DNA of 18,048 nt from an uncultured bacterium (GCA_905215205.1 CAJMPK010000016.1:1-18048), one strand, 5' to 3'. Counted from the first letter of the stretch, positions 1-7,691 are shown. Notes: a model not told the origin generated them from the letters alone. A program made the numbers and translations.

Positions 1-28
1 GGGGGTTGCCCAAATATGGGCAACCCCC
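1..28 (-). terminator. Probable intrinsic terminator after gpmI
   Basis: Positions 1-11 and 18-28 form a perfect 11-bp inverted repeat around a 6-base loop (12-17), 26 bases past the gpmI stop codon. The GC-rich stem fits a Rho-independent terminator for the pgk-tpiA-gpmI unit. The T-tract that should follow on the minus strand would lie beyond the window edge and cannot be seen. Confidence 0.6.
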
Positions 29-32
29 TGCA

Positions 33-53
33 AGAAAACGCTTGGAGTTTTCT
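33..53 (-). other. Small hairpin just after the gpmI stop
   Basis: Arms 33-39 and 47-53 are perfectly complementary over 7 bp with a 7-base loop. It sits between the gpmI stop codon and the stronger hairpin at 1-28. It is AT-rich and weak, so it may only be an accessory 3'-end structure. Confidence 0.3.
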
Positions 54-54
54 C

Positions 55-1608
55 TTAGGCCTCGGTGGCGAGCACGCGACCCGTCATCTCGGCGGAAGGC
101 TCAATACCAGCCATGGTGAGCATGGTCGGAGCGATATCGGAAAGACGGCCGTCCTCGATACCGGTGAGCTGTGCCTTCTCATCAACGATGATGAACGGCA
201 CACGGTTGGTGGTGTGAGCCGTGAACGGATGCTTGGAACCGTCGGAAGCAACGTCAAACATGTGATCGGCGTTGCCGTGATCGGCGGTAATCAGCGCAAA
301 GCCGCCCTTAGCGAGAATCGCCGGGACAACCTTGGACAGGGCATCGTCAACAGCCTCGACGGCCTTAACGGCGGCGTCGAAGACACCGGTGTGACCAACC
401 ATGTCGCAGTTCGCAAAGTTCACGATGTAGAAATCAGCGCGATCCTCGTTGATGGCGGCGACGAGCTTCTCGGTAACCTCGGGAGCGCTCATCTCGGGCT
501 GCAGATCGTAGGTAGCGACCTTGGGGGAAGCGACGAGCACGCGCTCCTCGCCCTCCTTGGGCTCCTCGATGCCGCCGTTGAGGAAGAACGTCACATGGGC
601 GTACTTCTCGGTCTCGGCGGTGTGCAGCTGCTTCAGGCCATTGGCGGCGATAACGTCGGCCAGGACGTTCTCGGGGAACGTCTTGGGGAAGGCGACCTCG
701 ACGTCAAACGTCGGATCGTACTCAGTCATCGTCACAAAGTGCGAAAGCTTGATCTGCTCGCGCTCAAAGCCGTCGAACTCCTTGTCCGTGAACACGCGGG
801 TCATCTGACGAGCGCGGTCGGGACGGAAGTTGAAGAAGATGGCCGCGTCGCCCTCGTGGATACCCTCGTTGTGGGCAGCGAAGGGCTCGACGAACTCGTC
901 GCCGCGCGGATCCTTCTCGTAGTAGGCCTTGATACCGGCAACGGGGTCGGTATCGGCATCGGACGCGTTGACCATGACGTCGTAGGCACGCTGGATGCGC
1001 TCCCAGCGATTATCGCGGTCCATGGCCCAATAACGGCCCGAGACGGTGGCAACGCGAGCGTCGCAACCGGTCTCCTCGGAGATCTTAGCCAGGAAGGCGC
1101 AGAACTCGCTCATGTAGCCGGCGCCGGACTGCGGATCGACGTCGCGGCCATCCATAAAGGCGTGGACGCGAACGGTCTTGACACCTTGCTCGGCAGCCAT
1201 CTTGACCAGAGCCTCGACGTGGTTCATGTGAGAATGAACACCGCCAGGGCTCATAAGGCCCATGAGGTGGAGAGTCTTGCCGTCGGCCTTGACGTCGTCC
1301 ATAGCCTTGACGAAAACCTCGTTCTTGGCGATGGAGCCATCCTTGATGGCGTTGTTGATGCGTGAAAGCTCCTGGAACACGATGCGGCCGGCACCGATGT
1401 TGAGGTGACCCACCTCGGAGTTACCCATCTGGCCATCGGGAAGACCCACGTCCTCGCCCGAAGCACCGAGCGTGGTGTGGGGGTACTTCTCGTACAGGCT
1501 ATCAAGGAAGGGCGTCTTGGCAGCGGCGACGGCGTTCTCGCCATCGGCCGGAGCCAGGCCGCAACCGTCCATGATGATCAGGAGTGCAGGAAGATGACGC
1601 TGTGCCAT
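55..1608 (-). CDS. gpmI: 2,3-bisphosphoglycerate-independent phosphoglycerate mutase
   Basis: Interconverts 3-phosphoglycerate and 2-phosphoglycerate in cytoplasmic glycolysis. It is a metal-dependent alkaline-phosphatase-superfamily enzyme that needs no 2,3-BPG. The 517 residues match the usual length of about 510. The first metal ligand is in MDGCGLA (D14), the phosphoserine nucleophile in GNSEVGHLNIGAGR (S64), and later metal ligands in NFANCDMVGHTG (D402, H406) and TADHGNADH (442-449). The ATG at 1608 follows AGGAC and lies 5 bases after the tpiA stop, so it is probably co-transcribed with pgk and tpiA. It is last in its unit, before the hairpin at 1-28. Enolase, often next in such clusters, would have to lie outside the window. 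Identification is very secure. Confidence 0.97.
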   Translation of the reverse strand: MAQRHLPALLIIMDGCGLAPADGENAVAAAKTPFLDSLYEKYPHTTLGASGEDVGLPDGQMGNSEVGHLNIGAGRIVFQELSRINNAIKDGSIAKNEVFVKAMDDVKADGKTLHLMGLMSPGGVHSHMNHVEALVKMAAEQGVKTVRVHAFMDGRDVDPQSGAGYMSEFCAFLAKISEETGCDARVATVSGRYWAMDRDNRWERIQRAYDVMVNASDADTDPVAGIKAYYEKDPRGDEFVEPFAAHNEGIHEGDAAIFFNFRPDRARQMTRVFTDKEFDGFEREQIKLSHFVTMTEYDPTFDVEVAFPKTFPENVLADVIAANGLKQLHTAETEKYAHVTFFLNGGIEEPKEGEERVLVASPKVATYDLQPEMSAPEVTEKLVAAINEDRADFYIVNFANCDMVGHTGVFDAAVKAVEAVDDALSKVVPAILAKGGFALITADHGNADHMFDVASDGSKHPFTAHTTNRVPFIIVDEKAQLTGIEDGRLSDIAPTMLTMAGIEPSAEMTGRVLATEA

Positions 1609-1613
1609 ATGTC

Positions 1614-2381
1614 CTACTCGCCTGCCTTGACGACCATAGAGGCGAAGTCGGCAGCCTTGAGCGAAGCGCCGCCCACGAGGGCGCCGTCAACGTCGGGCTT
1701 GGCGACGAGCTCGGCGATGTTGCCGGGCTTGGCAGAGCCACCATAGAGAACGCGGATGCCGTTAGCGAGCTCCTCGCCGAACATCTCCTTGAGGGTCTCA
1801 CGGATAGCGCCGCAGACCTCCTGAGCGTCCTCGGCGGTAGCGGTCTTGCCGGTGCCGATGGCCCAGATGGGCTCGTAGGCGACGACGACCTGCTTGGGGC
1901 AGGTGATCTCAAGACCAGCAAGGCCAGCCTTGACCTGGTTCACGACGTGCTCGACATAGGTGCCAGCCTCGCGGACCTCGAGGGACTCGCCGCAGCAGAA
2001 GACAGGAACAAGACCGGCGGCAACGAGAGCCTTGGCCTTCTTGTTCTGATCCTCGTCGGTCTCGTGGAAGTAGTCGCGACGCTCGGAGTGGCCGATGATG
2101 CAGTAGGTGCAGCCAGCAGACTTGAGCATGTCGCAAGAGGACTCACCGGTGAAGGCACCCTTGGCCTCCCAGTACACGTTCTGTGCACCGAGGGCGATGG
2201 GGGCAGCCTGAATACGGTCATGAACCGTGGTGATGTCGATGGTCGGAGGGCAGACGAGCACCTCGACGCCAGCCGGAACCTCAGGCAGAGCCTGGGCCAG
2301 CTCGTCGGCGAGCTTCGCAGCCTCGGCGACGTCGTTGTTCATCTTCCAGTTACCAGCGATAAGAAGGGTGCGATTAGGCAT
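1614..2381 (-). CDS. tpiA: Triosephosphate isomerase
   Basis: Interconverts dihydroxyacetone phosphate and glyceraldehyde 3-phosphate in cytoplasmic glycolysis. The 255-residue TIM barrel has all the hallmarks: GNWKMN with Lys13, the electrophilic His98 in IIGHSERR, the catalytic Glu170 in AYEPIWAIGTG (followed by the flexible loop), and the phosphate-binding LYGGS near the C-terminus. An upstream in-frame start exists, but the ATG at 2381 is chosen because family proteins begin just before AGNWKMN and a GGAGTGGAGG ribosome site lies just upstream. This start overlaps the end of pgk by 8 bases (ATGCCTAA), suggesting translational coupling. gpmI starts 5 bases after its stop. Confidence 0.97.
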   Translation of the reverse strand: MPNRTLLIAGNWKMNNDVAEAAKLADELAQALPEVPAGVEVLVCPPTIDITTVHDRIQAAPIALGAQNVYWEAKGAFTGESSCDMLKSAGCTYCIIGHSERRDYFHETDEDQNKKAKALVAAGLVPVFCCGESLEVREAGTYVEHVVNQVKAGLAGLEITCPKQVVVAYEPIWAIGTGKTATAEDAQEVCGAIRETLKEMFGEELANGIRVLYGGSAKPGNIAELVAKPDVDGALVGGASLKAADFASMVVKAGE

Positions 2382-3564
2382 CGAGAAGCGCCTCCACTCC
2401 GGGCAGGGCCTTACCCTCGACGAGCTCCATGGAAGCGCCACCGCCGGTGGAGATCCAGCTCATCTTGTCGGCCAGGTTGAACTTGTTGACAGCTGCGACA
2501 GAGTCGCCACCGCCGATGATCGAGGTGCAGTCAGCCTCGGCAACAGCCTCGGCGATAGCCTGGGTGCCGTGAGCGAAGTTGTCGAACTCGAAGACGCCCA
2601 TGGGGCCATTCCAGAACACGGTCTTGGCGCCCTTGACAGCCTCGGCATAGAGCTCCTCGGTCTTGGGGCCGATGTCCATGCCCTCACGATCGTCGGGGAT
2701 AGCGTCGGAAGCGACAACCTCGGGGACAGCGTCCTCACCAAAGTGATCGGCAACGCGGTTGTCGATGGGGAGCAGGATCTTGACGCCCTTCTCCTCGGCC
2801 TTCTTGAGCATCTCGCCAGCGCGCTCGACCCAGTCCTCTTCCTTGAGGGACTGACCAACGGACAGGCCCTGAGCCAGGAAGAAGGTATAGGCCATGCCGC
2901 CACCGATGATCAGGGTATCAGCGGAGTCGATGAGGTGATCGAGAACACCGATCTTGGAGGAAACCTTGGAACCGCCGACGATAGCGACGAAGGGACGCTC
3001 GGGCTCGGCGAAGATGCCGGTCAGCGTGTCGACCTCCTTCTCGAGCAGGAAGCCAGCGACGGCGGGCAGGTAAGCGGCGGGGCCCACGACGGAACCCTGG
3101 GCGCGGTGAGCGGTACCGAAGGCATCGAGAACGAAGACGTCACCATAGGAAGCGAGCTTCTTGGCGATCTCGGGATCGTTCTTCTTCTCACGCTTGTCAA
3201 AACGGACGTTCTCGAGAACGAGGACCTTGCCCGGCTCAACGGCAGCGACAGCCTCAGCAGCCTTCTCGCCGTAGGTGTCGGCGACAAAGGCAACGTCGAG
3301 ACCAGAGAGCTCAGCGAGCTTCTTGGCGACGGGCTCAAGGGACAGCTCGGGCTGGAAGCCGGTGCCCTCGGGACGGCCGAGGTGGCTCATGAGGATGACG
3401 CGAGCGTTGTGCTCAACGAGGTAGTTGATGGTGGGCAGGGCAGCCTTGATACGGGTGGTGTCGCCAACGACGCCATCCTTGATAGGCACGTTAAAGTCAA
3501 CGCGGACGAGAACGCGCTTTCCGTCGACATCGATGTCGCGGACGGTCTTCTTGGTAAAGGCCAT
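2374..3564 (-). CDS. pgk: Phosphoglycerate kinase
   Basis: Transfers phosphate between 1,3-bisphosphoglycerate and ADP, the first ATP-forming step of glycolysis (reversible). The 396 residues are the usual bacterial length. Visible motifs are RVDFNVP (21-27) and SHLGRP (60-65) for substrate binding, VLENVRF, HRAQGS, and the C-terminal nucleotide-binding GGGDSVAA. A longer reading frame begins at 3600, but MAFTKKTVRD at 3564 matches the family N-terminus and has GAAAGG 11 bases upstream. It is the first gene after the terminator that follows gap, so it may have its own promoter or depend on read-through. Its stop overlaps the tpiA start. Confidence 0.97.
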   Translation of the reverse strand: MAFTKKTVRDIDVDGKRVLVRVDFNVPIKDGVVGDTTRIKAALPTINYLVEHNARVILMSHLGRPEGTGFQPELSLEPVAKKLAELSGLDVAFVADTYGEKAAEAVAAVEPGKVLVLENVRFDKREKKNDPEIAKKLASYGDVFVLDAFGTAHRAQGSVVGPAAYLPAVAGFLLEKEVDTLTGIFAEPERPFVAIVGGSKVSSKIGVLDHLIDSADTLIIGGGMAYTFFLAQGLSVGQSLKEEDWVERAGEMLKKAEEKGVKILLPIDNRVADHFGEDAVPEVVASDAIPDDREGMDIGPKTEELYAEAVKGAKTVFWNGPMGVFEFDNFAHGTQAIAEAVAEADCTSIIGGGDSVAAVNKFNLADKMSWISTGGGASMELVEGKALPGVEALLDA

Positions 3565-3587
3565 GTTTGCTTCTACCTTTCGTACGT

Positions 3588-3610
3588 GTCTGCCTCCCAT
3601 TACGGCAGAC
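3588..3610 (-). promoter_or_regulatory. Inverted repeat in the pgk leader
   Basis: Arms 3588-3594 and 3604-3610 (GTCTGCC/GGCAGAC) are perfectly complementary over 7 bp with a 9-base spacer. They lie between the gap terminator and the pgk ribosome site. They could form a leader hairpin or an operator. No convincing -35/-10 pair was found in this short stretch. Confidence 0.35.
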
Positions 3611-3620
3611 GATTTCTTAT

Positions 3621-3670
3621 AAAAAGGGCGCGACCCTAGGGTGTAAGCCCTATAAGGCCGCGCCCTTCTT
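3621..3670 (-). terminator. Intrinsic terminator between gap and pgk
   Basis: On the minus strand, 3653-3665 pairs with 3626-3638 to give a stem of 13 consecutive pairs, two of them G-U wobbles. The arms carry GGGCGCG/CGCGCCC. The stem is followed directly by five T residues (3625 to 3621). This is a classic Rho-independent terminator about 40 bases past the gap stop codon. The plus strand also has a T-rich run after the stem, so some two-way activity is possible. Confidence 0.8.
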
Positions 3671-3704
3671 TAGACGCTCAACGAGCTATTCGCTAAAAGC
3701 TAAA

Positions 3705-4730
3705 TTAGGCAACGAACTTCTCGAAGTACTTGATGGTGCGGACCATCTGAGAGGTATAGGAGTTCTCGTTGTCGTACCAAGAGGTGACCTGAACGAGGGT
3801 CTGGCCGTTGCCGAGGTCAGAGCACATGGTCTGAGTGGCGTCGAAGATGGAGCCGTGGGTCTCGCCGATGATGTCGGTGGAGACGATGTCGTCCTCGTTG
3901 TAACCGAAGGTCTCGGAGATGGTGGCAGCGTAGGCCTTCATAGCAGCGTTGACCTCGTCGACGGTGACCTTCTTGTCAACGACAGCGTAGAGGTTGGTGA
4001 TGGAGCCGGTCGGCGTCGGGACGCGCTGGGCGGCACCGATGAGCTTACCGTTGAGCTCGGGGAGAACCAGGCCGATAGCCTTGGCAGCACCGGTGGTGTT
4101 GGGGACGATGTTGACGGCGCAGGCGCGGCTACGACGCTTGTTGCCCTTGCGCTGCGGGCCGTCGAGCGGCATCTGGTCGCCAGTCCAGGCGTGAATGGTG
4201 GTCATGATGCCGGACACGATGGGAGCGAAGTCGTTCAGACCCTTGGCCATCGGGGCGAGGCAGTTGGTGGTGCAGGAAGCAGCGGAGATGATGTTGTCCT
4301 CAGCGGTCAGCGTCTCGTGGTTGACGTTGTACACGATGGTGGGCAGATCGCTGCCAGCCGGAGCGGAGATGACGACCTTCTTGGCGCCAGCGTTGATGTG
4401 GGCCTGAGCCTTAGCCTTGCTGGTGTAGAAGCCGGTGCACTCGAGAACGACGTCGACGTCGAGGTCGCCCCAAGGCAGGTTGTTGGCGTCGGCCTCCTTG
4501 TAGATCTTGATCTCCTTGCCGTCAACGGTGATGGAATCCTCGCCAGCAACGACCTCGTGATCGCGAGCGTAGTTGCCCTGCGTGGAGTCGTACTTCAGCA
4601 GGTAAGCGAGCATATCGGGAGAGGTGAGGTCGTTGATAGCGACGATCTCGGAGCCCTCATGACCGAACATCTGACGGAAAGCCAGACGACCGATGCGACC
4701 GAAGCCGTTAATAGCAACCTTTACTGCCAT
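3705..4730 (-). CDS. gap: Glyceraldehyde-3-phosphate dehydrogenase, type I
   Basis: Oxidises and phosphorylates glyceraldehyde 3-phosphate to 1,3-bisphosphoglycerate with NAD+. The 341 residues are about the family length. The N-terminal Rossmann motif is INGFGRIGR (7-15), and Asp34 in AINDL suggests NAD rather than NADP use. The catalytic Cys153 is in SAASCTTNC and its His partner in TTIHAWTGDQ. The C-terminal SWYDNENSY is intact. The ATG at 4730 has a strong AAAGGAG 7 bases upstream; the longer frame to 4832 runs into the promoter region and is rejected. It is a single-gene unit, with an AT-rich upstream region and a terminator just downstream. Confidence 0.97.
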   Translation of the reverse strand: MAVKVAINGFGRIGRLAFRQMFGHEGSEIVAINDLTSPDMLAYLLKYDSTQGNYARDHEVVAGEDSITVDGKEIKIYKEADANNLPWGDLDVDVVLECTGFYTSKAKAQAHINAGAKKVVISAPAGSDLPTIVYNVNHETLTAEDNIISAASCTTNCLAPMAKGLNDFAPIVSGIMTTIHAWTGDQMPLDGPQRKGNKRRSRACAVNIVPNTTGAAKAIGLVLPELNGKLIGAAQRVPTPTGSITNLYAVVDKKVTVDEVNAAMKAYAATISETFGYNEDDIVSTDIIGETHGSIFDATQTMCSDLGNGQTLVQVTSWYDNENSYTSQMVRTIKYFEKFVA

Positions 4731-4802
4731 TGTGTCTCCTTTCGTAAGGCCCCCGCAAGCTACAGCGCCTGCCGTTGAGGCCCACAAACTAACCACTCGC
4801 CT

Positions 4803-4830
4803 AATATACCTTTTTTTTGACTTGAATTTC
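4803..4830 (-). promoter_or_regulatory. Candidate gap promoter
   Basis: The minus strand carries TATATT at 4808-4803, a good -10 element, preceded by an A-rich spacer. A poor -35 (TGAAAT) sits about 17 bases upstream. The implied transcript start is near 4796, giving a leader of roughly 65 bases. The surrounding AT-rich stretch (about 4800-4920) contrasts with the GC-rich genes. Confidence 0.45.
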
Positions 4831-4864
4831 ACGAGAATGCTCGAAATTGAAAATCAAATTTACG

Positions 4865-4878
4865 TTAAAACGTTTTAA
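4865..4878. promoter_or_regulatory. Perfect 14-bp palindrome (TTAAAACGTTTTAA) upstream of gap
   Basis: A perfect palindrome centred on CG between 4871 and 4872, in the whiA-gap gap and about 60 bases upstream of the candidate -10. A-rich half-sites around a central CG are typical of LacI/GalR-family operators (family knowledge). A closely similar site occurs at 17573-17588 upstream of the nan cluster. The regulator is unknown. Confidence 0.45.
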
Positions 4879-4923
4879 AGACTAAAATAGCAGCTAAATC
4901 CATATATAAGTCGATACTTCAAA

Positions 4924-5853
4924 CTACCTGTTTGCTTCAATGAGCTTTTCAAGCCGTAAAACACGATGGTAGAGGGCAGACTTCGACAAGGGAGGGTCAG
5001 CCATCTCCCCCAAATCACGCAGCGACAGATCGGGATAGCGCTCGCGCAGGTCGCAAAAGACCGCCAAGGCATCCGGAAGCGCATCGCGAAGGCCACGCTG
5101 CTCGAGCTCATCGATCAACGCAAGCTGATGCTGGGCGGCACCCGCACTTCTGGTCTGGTTGGCGAGCTCGGCGTTCACGCGACGGTTTACGTCGTTCTTA
5201 ACCAATTTGACCGCGCGCGCTTCCTCGATCTCGGCAACGCTGCGCTTGGCGCCGATCAGCTTTAGGAGCTGCTCGATCTCCTCGGCGCTCTTAATGTACA
5301 CGGCATATGACCCCCGCCGTGCATTAACACGAGCATGGACCCCAATCTGCTCCAACAGATCGCAAAGCCCCTTGGCATATTGCTCTCCCTGCACCGCGAT
5401 CTCCAAATGAAAATCGCCGCGTGGATCGGCCACGAAGCCGCCCGCGATGAGCGCGCCGCGGATATAGGCAAGCCTGCAGCAGGGACGGGCAACGATATGT
5501 CGGGGCACGCCGGCGACAAGTCCTCCCCTGCGGTCGAGGATGCCCAGCAGCACCAGAGCCTTATCCAGGTCTGGCTGATCAGGCAAGGTGATGAGGTAGT
5601 TTCGAACCTTATGCAATACAGATTTACGAACGGTGAACTCCGTTTTGAGCTTAAGGATGCGATGCGTCAGCGTGATCATCGTGCGCGCGACGGCGCCCGT
5701 CTCGGTCGCGACCGTCAAACGATACCGCCCGGAGCCGGCCAGCGAAAGTGTACCGCTCACACGCGTCAGGGCGGCAAGCGTCGACAAATCGCAGTATTCA
5801 CATTCGGGTTCGCAGCGCGCGAGCTCGTCACGCACCTCGGCGGTAAACGACAT
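4924..5853 (-). CDS. whiA: DNA-binding protein WhiA (sporulation/cell-division regulator family)
   Basis: WhiA proteins are conserved in Gram-positive bacteria. They join a LAGLIDADG-homing-endonuclease-like N-terminal fold, without nuclease activity, to a C-terminal helix-turn-helix. In Streptomyces WhiA controls sporulation genes; in Bacillus it affects cell division. The 309 residues match the family. They start MSFTAEVRDELAR, with the core CCRLAYIRGALIAGGFVADP near 125-144 and a C-terminal HTH region (about 255-300) including SLRDLGEMADPPLSKSALYHR. The ATG at 5853 lies 6 bases after the rapZ stop and has only a weak AGG ribosome site, so coupled translation is likely. No yvcK lies between rapZ and whiA. 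No clear terminator follows it. Confidence 0.96.
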   Translation of the reverse strand: MSFTAEVRDELARCEPECEYCDLSTLAALTRVSGTLSLAGSGRYRLTVATETGAVARTMITLTHRILKLKTEFTVRKSVLHKVRNYLITLPDQPDLDKALVLLGILDRRGGLVAGVPRHIVARPCCRLAYIRGALIAGGFVADPRGDFHLEIAVQGEQYAKGLCDLLEQIGVHARVNARRGSYAVYIKSAEEIEQLLKLIGAKRSVAEIEEARAVKLVKNDVNRRVNAELANQTRSAGAAQHQLALIDELEQRGLRDALPDALAVFCDLRERYPDLSLRDLGEMADPPLSKSALYHRVLRLEKLIEANR

Positions 5854-5859
5854 GCAGGC

Positions 5860-6780
5860 CTATGCTTTCGTGTTGGCGCGCGACAGGTCGCGGTGGGAAA
5901 TGCTCACGTGATATTGGGCACCTTCCAAATAACGTGCCGTGGCCTCGGCGATGGCAACGCTGCGGTGTTGACCGCCCGTGCAGCCGATGGCAATAGAAAG
6001 CTGTGGCTTGCCCTCCGCGATATAGCCGGGCATGACCGTATCGAGCAGCTGCGTCCAAGCTTTCCAGAACTCCTGGGTCTTGGGATGGTCCAGAACAAAG
6101 TCGGAGACCTTCTTATCGAGACCGGTCATGGTGCGCATCTCAGGATCGTAGAACGGATTGGGCAGGAAGCGAACGTCGATCATAATGTCCGCCTCGACGG
6201 GCATACCGTGCTTAAAGCCAAACGAGAACACGTGAACGTCCATGAGCTGCTGGTCGGACAACTCGGAGAACGCCATGCGCAATTTGTTGCGCAGGGCAGA
6301 GGTACGCAGGCGGCTCGTGTCGATGATCATATCGGCTCGATCGCGCACACCCTGCAGCTGCAGGCGCTCGCGCTGAATCGCATCGGCCGTAGTCTCCCCC
6401 GGCTTGGCAATGGGATGGCGGCGGCGGTTTTCGCTATAGCGACGGATCAGCACCTCGTCAGAGGCCTCGAGAAACACGATGTCACAGCTCATCTCGCGCT
6501 CCTCGAGTGCGGCAACGGCATCGAGCAGCTCATCGAACAAGCCCTGGCTGCGCAGGTCGCAGGTGACAGCGAGATGCCTGCCCACGCCCGTATTGATGCC
6601 GACGAGCTCGGCAAGCTGGGCGATGAGACGCGGAGGCAGGTTATCGATGCAAAAATAGCCCATGTCCTCGAACACGTGCATGGCCTGTGTGCGGCCCGAT
6701 CCGGACATTCCGGTGATGATGACGATATCGGGGATGCGCTCCGAGCGCTCCGCCGCATCCATGGCATCTCCCTTTTGCAT
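5860..6780 (-). CDS. rapZ: RapZ/YvcJ-family nucleotide-binding protein
   Basis: The family joins an N-terminal P-loop domain to a C-terminal domain. In E. coli RapZ binds small RNAs and senses glucosamine-6-phosphate to control GlmS; in Gram-positives the role is less clear. Seen here are IITGMSGSGRT near the N-terminus (Arg in place of the usual P-loop Lys, as in other actinobacterial members), YFCIDNLPP, DVRFLPNPFYDP, and the C-terminal GCTGGQHRSV and SISHRDL. Two starts are plausible. The ATG at 6780 (306 aa) has GGGAGG at 6-base spacing; the ATG at 6762 (300 aa) has GGGAG at 5 bases and a more typical N-terminal length. The former is chosen for its stronger ribosome site. whiA follows after 6 bases. 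Confidence 0.94.
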   Translation of the reverse strand: MQKGDAMDAAERSERIPDIVIITGMSGSGRTQAMHVFEDMGYFCIDNLPPRLIAQLAELVGINTGVGRHLAVTCDLRSQGLFDELLDAVAALEEREMSCDIVFLEASDEVLIRRYSENRRRHPIAKPGETTADAIQRERLQLQGVRDRADMIIDTSRLRTSALRNKLRMAFSELSDQQLMDVHVFSFGFKHGMPVEADIMIDVRFLPNPFYDPEMRTMTGLDKKVSDFVLDHPKTQEFWKAWTQLLDTVMPGYIAEGKPQLSIAIGCTGGQHRSVAIAEATARYLEGAQYHVSISHRDLSRANTKA

Positions 6781-6792
6781 GTGCTGCCTCCC

Positions 6793-6830
6793 GAAAACAA
6801 GCGCGGGACCCAGCAACCCGGATCCCGCGC
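6793..6830 (-). terminator. Terminator/attenuator-like hairpin between nanE and rapZ
   Basis: On the minus strand, 6830-6818 pairs with 6813-6801 in a continuous 13-bp stem with a 4-base loop. Two pairs are G-U only when read as minus-strand RNA, supporting that orientation. TTGTTTT follows directly (6800-6794). It fits the end of the nan transcript, but it stops only about 13 bases before the rapZ ATG, against the ribosome site. Confidence 0.7.
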
Positions 6831-6848
6831 GGTCAATTGCCTATATTG

Positions 6849-6854
6849 AGTATA
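6849..6854 (-). promoter_or_regulatory. Possible -10 element upstream of rapZ
   Basis: TATACT on the minus strand (5 of 6 consensus bases) lies between the nanE stop and the terminator-like hairpin. No good -35 is found 16-18 bases upstream. If used, the rapZ transcript would begin with the hairpin at 6801-6830. Confidence 0.25.
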
Positions 6855-6881
6855 CCGCCCCGAGCGGATACGAGGCCTGTC

Positions 6882-7568
6882 TTACGCCTCAAGCGCAGCC
6901 TTGAACCAACTCGTAATACTCGTGGGGTGCGTGATGGCGGTGCCGACGACAACGGCCCAGGCGCCAGCATCGATCGCGGCGCGAGCCTCCTCGGGCGTAT
7001 GCACGCGGCCCTCGCAAATGATGGGAAGGCCGGGGAATTCCTCGGTCGCCTGACGCAGGAGCGGCAGGTCGGGGCCATCGGCCATGGTGCAGTCGATGGC
7101 GGCGACGCCGTGAGAAAGCGTGGTGGATACCAGGTCGAAGCCCATGTCGACAGCACGACGAATATCCTCGATGGTGGCACAGTCGGCCATCAGGAGCATA
7201 CCCTCCTCGTGCAGCGGGCGGAAGGTATCCTCGACCGTCTTGCCATCGGGGCGCGGACGATCGGTGGCGTCGATCGCCACGATATCGGCACCGGCAGCAA
7301 CGCAGGCGCGAGCGTGACGCAGCGTCGGCGTGATGTAAACGCCTTCGTGCCCATCCTTCCACAGGCCGATGACGGGAACCTCACAGCGACCCTTAATGGC
7401 GGCAATGTCGGCAAGGCCCTGGCAGCGAATGGCGGCGGCGCCGCCGAGCTCGCAAGCGCGAGACATTTGCGCCATGGTCTCGGGCGTACGAAGCGGCTCG
7501 CCCATATACGCCTGAACGCTCACGACGAGCTTGCCCTTCAGGGACTGGATCAAAGGATCAACGGTCAT
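6882..7568 (-). CDS. nanE: N-acetylmannosamine-6-phosphate 2-epimerase
   Basis: Converts ManNAc-6-P to GlcNAc-6-P, feeding sialic-acid or ManNAc carbon into amino-sugar metabolism. The 228-residue TIM barrel is the normal NanE length. It starts near LKGKLVVSVQAY and shows IRCQG (R48), IGLWKDG with the probable catalytic Lys71, MADC with Asp129, CEGRVHTPEEA with Glu186, and the phosphate-binding VVVGTAITHP. These match the known Lys/Glu/Arg/Asp active site of the family. The ATG at 7568 is preferred over a longer frame to 7607, which has no family-like N-terminus; GAAAGG lies 11 bases upstream. It is the last gene of the nan cluster, separated from the kinase gene by a long hairpin and from rapZ by a terminator-like hairpin. 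Confidence 0.95.
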   Translation of the reverse strand: MTVDPLIQSLKGKLVVSVQAYMGEPLRTPETMAQMSRACELGGAAAIRCQGLADIAAIKGRCEVPVIGLWKDGHEGVYITPTLRHARACVAAGADIVAIDATDRPRPDGKTVEDTFRPLHEEGMLLMADCATIEDIRRAVDMGFDLVSTTLSHGVAAIDCTMADGPDLPLLRQATEEFPGLPIICEGRVHTPEEARAAIDAGAWAVVVGTAITHPTSITSWFKAALEA

Positions 7569-7593
7569 GTTCGACTCAACCTTTCTCAAAACA

Positions 7594-7691
7594 GCCTTCT
7601 GAGACACCGCACCTTGACGTTCAAACCGTCGCTCGCGTACCGAAGTACGCTTCGCTCCTCTTTCACGTCAATCTGCGGCACCTCAGAAGGC
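7594..7691 (-). repeat. Long imperfect hairpin with a UUCG tetraloop, nanK-nanE gap
   Basis: Outer arms 7594-7603 and 7682-7691 pair perfectly over 10 bp. Three further pairs (7604-7606 with 7679-7681) are G-U wobbles only in minus-strand RNA. Then 7607-7611 pairs with 7674-7678, and 7614-7620 with 7665-7671. At the tip, 7635-7640 pairs with 7645-7650 around TTCG on the minus strand, closed by C-G: the very stable C(UUCG)G tetraloop. TGTTTTG follows before the nanE ribosome site. It could be a structured intercistronic RNA, a partial terminator, or a copy of a genomic palindromic repeat. Confidence 0.6.

Noticed and set aside
16..1365. 449-codon plus-strand frame opposite gpmI
   Set aside because: The minus strand encodes a complete GpmI with all catalytic motifs; the plus frame shows no family features and is a codon-bias shadow.
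2227..3639. 470-codon plus-strand frame opposite pgk, and similar long frames opposite gap (3567-4778), rapZ/whiA (5335-6849) and the binding-protein gene (15826-17331)
   Set aside because: All mirror confidently identified minus-strand genes, have low-complexity composition and lack domain signatures.
3626..3665. Riboswitch in the gap-pgk gap
   Set aside because: The only strong structure is a simple stem followed by a T-tract, fully explained as a terminator; no known aptamer motif was recognised.
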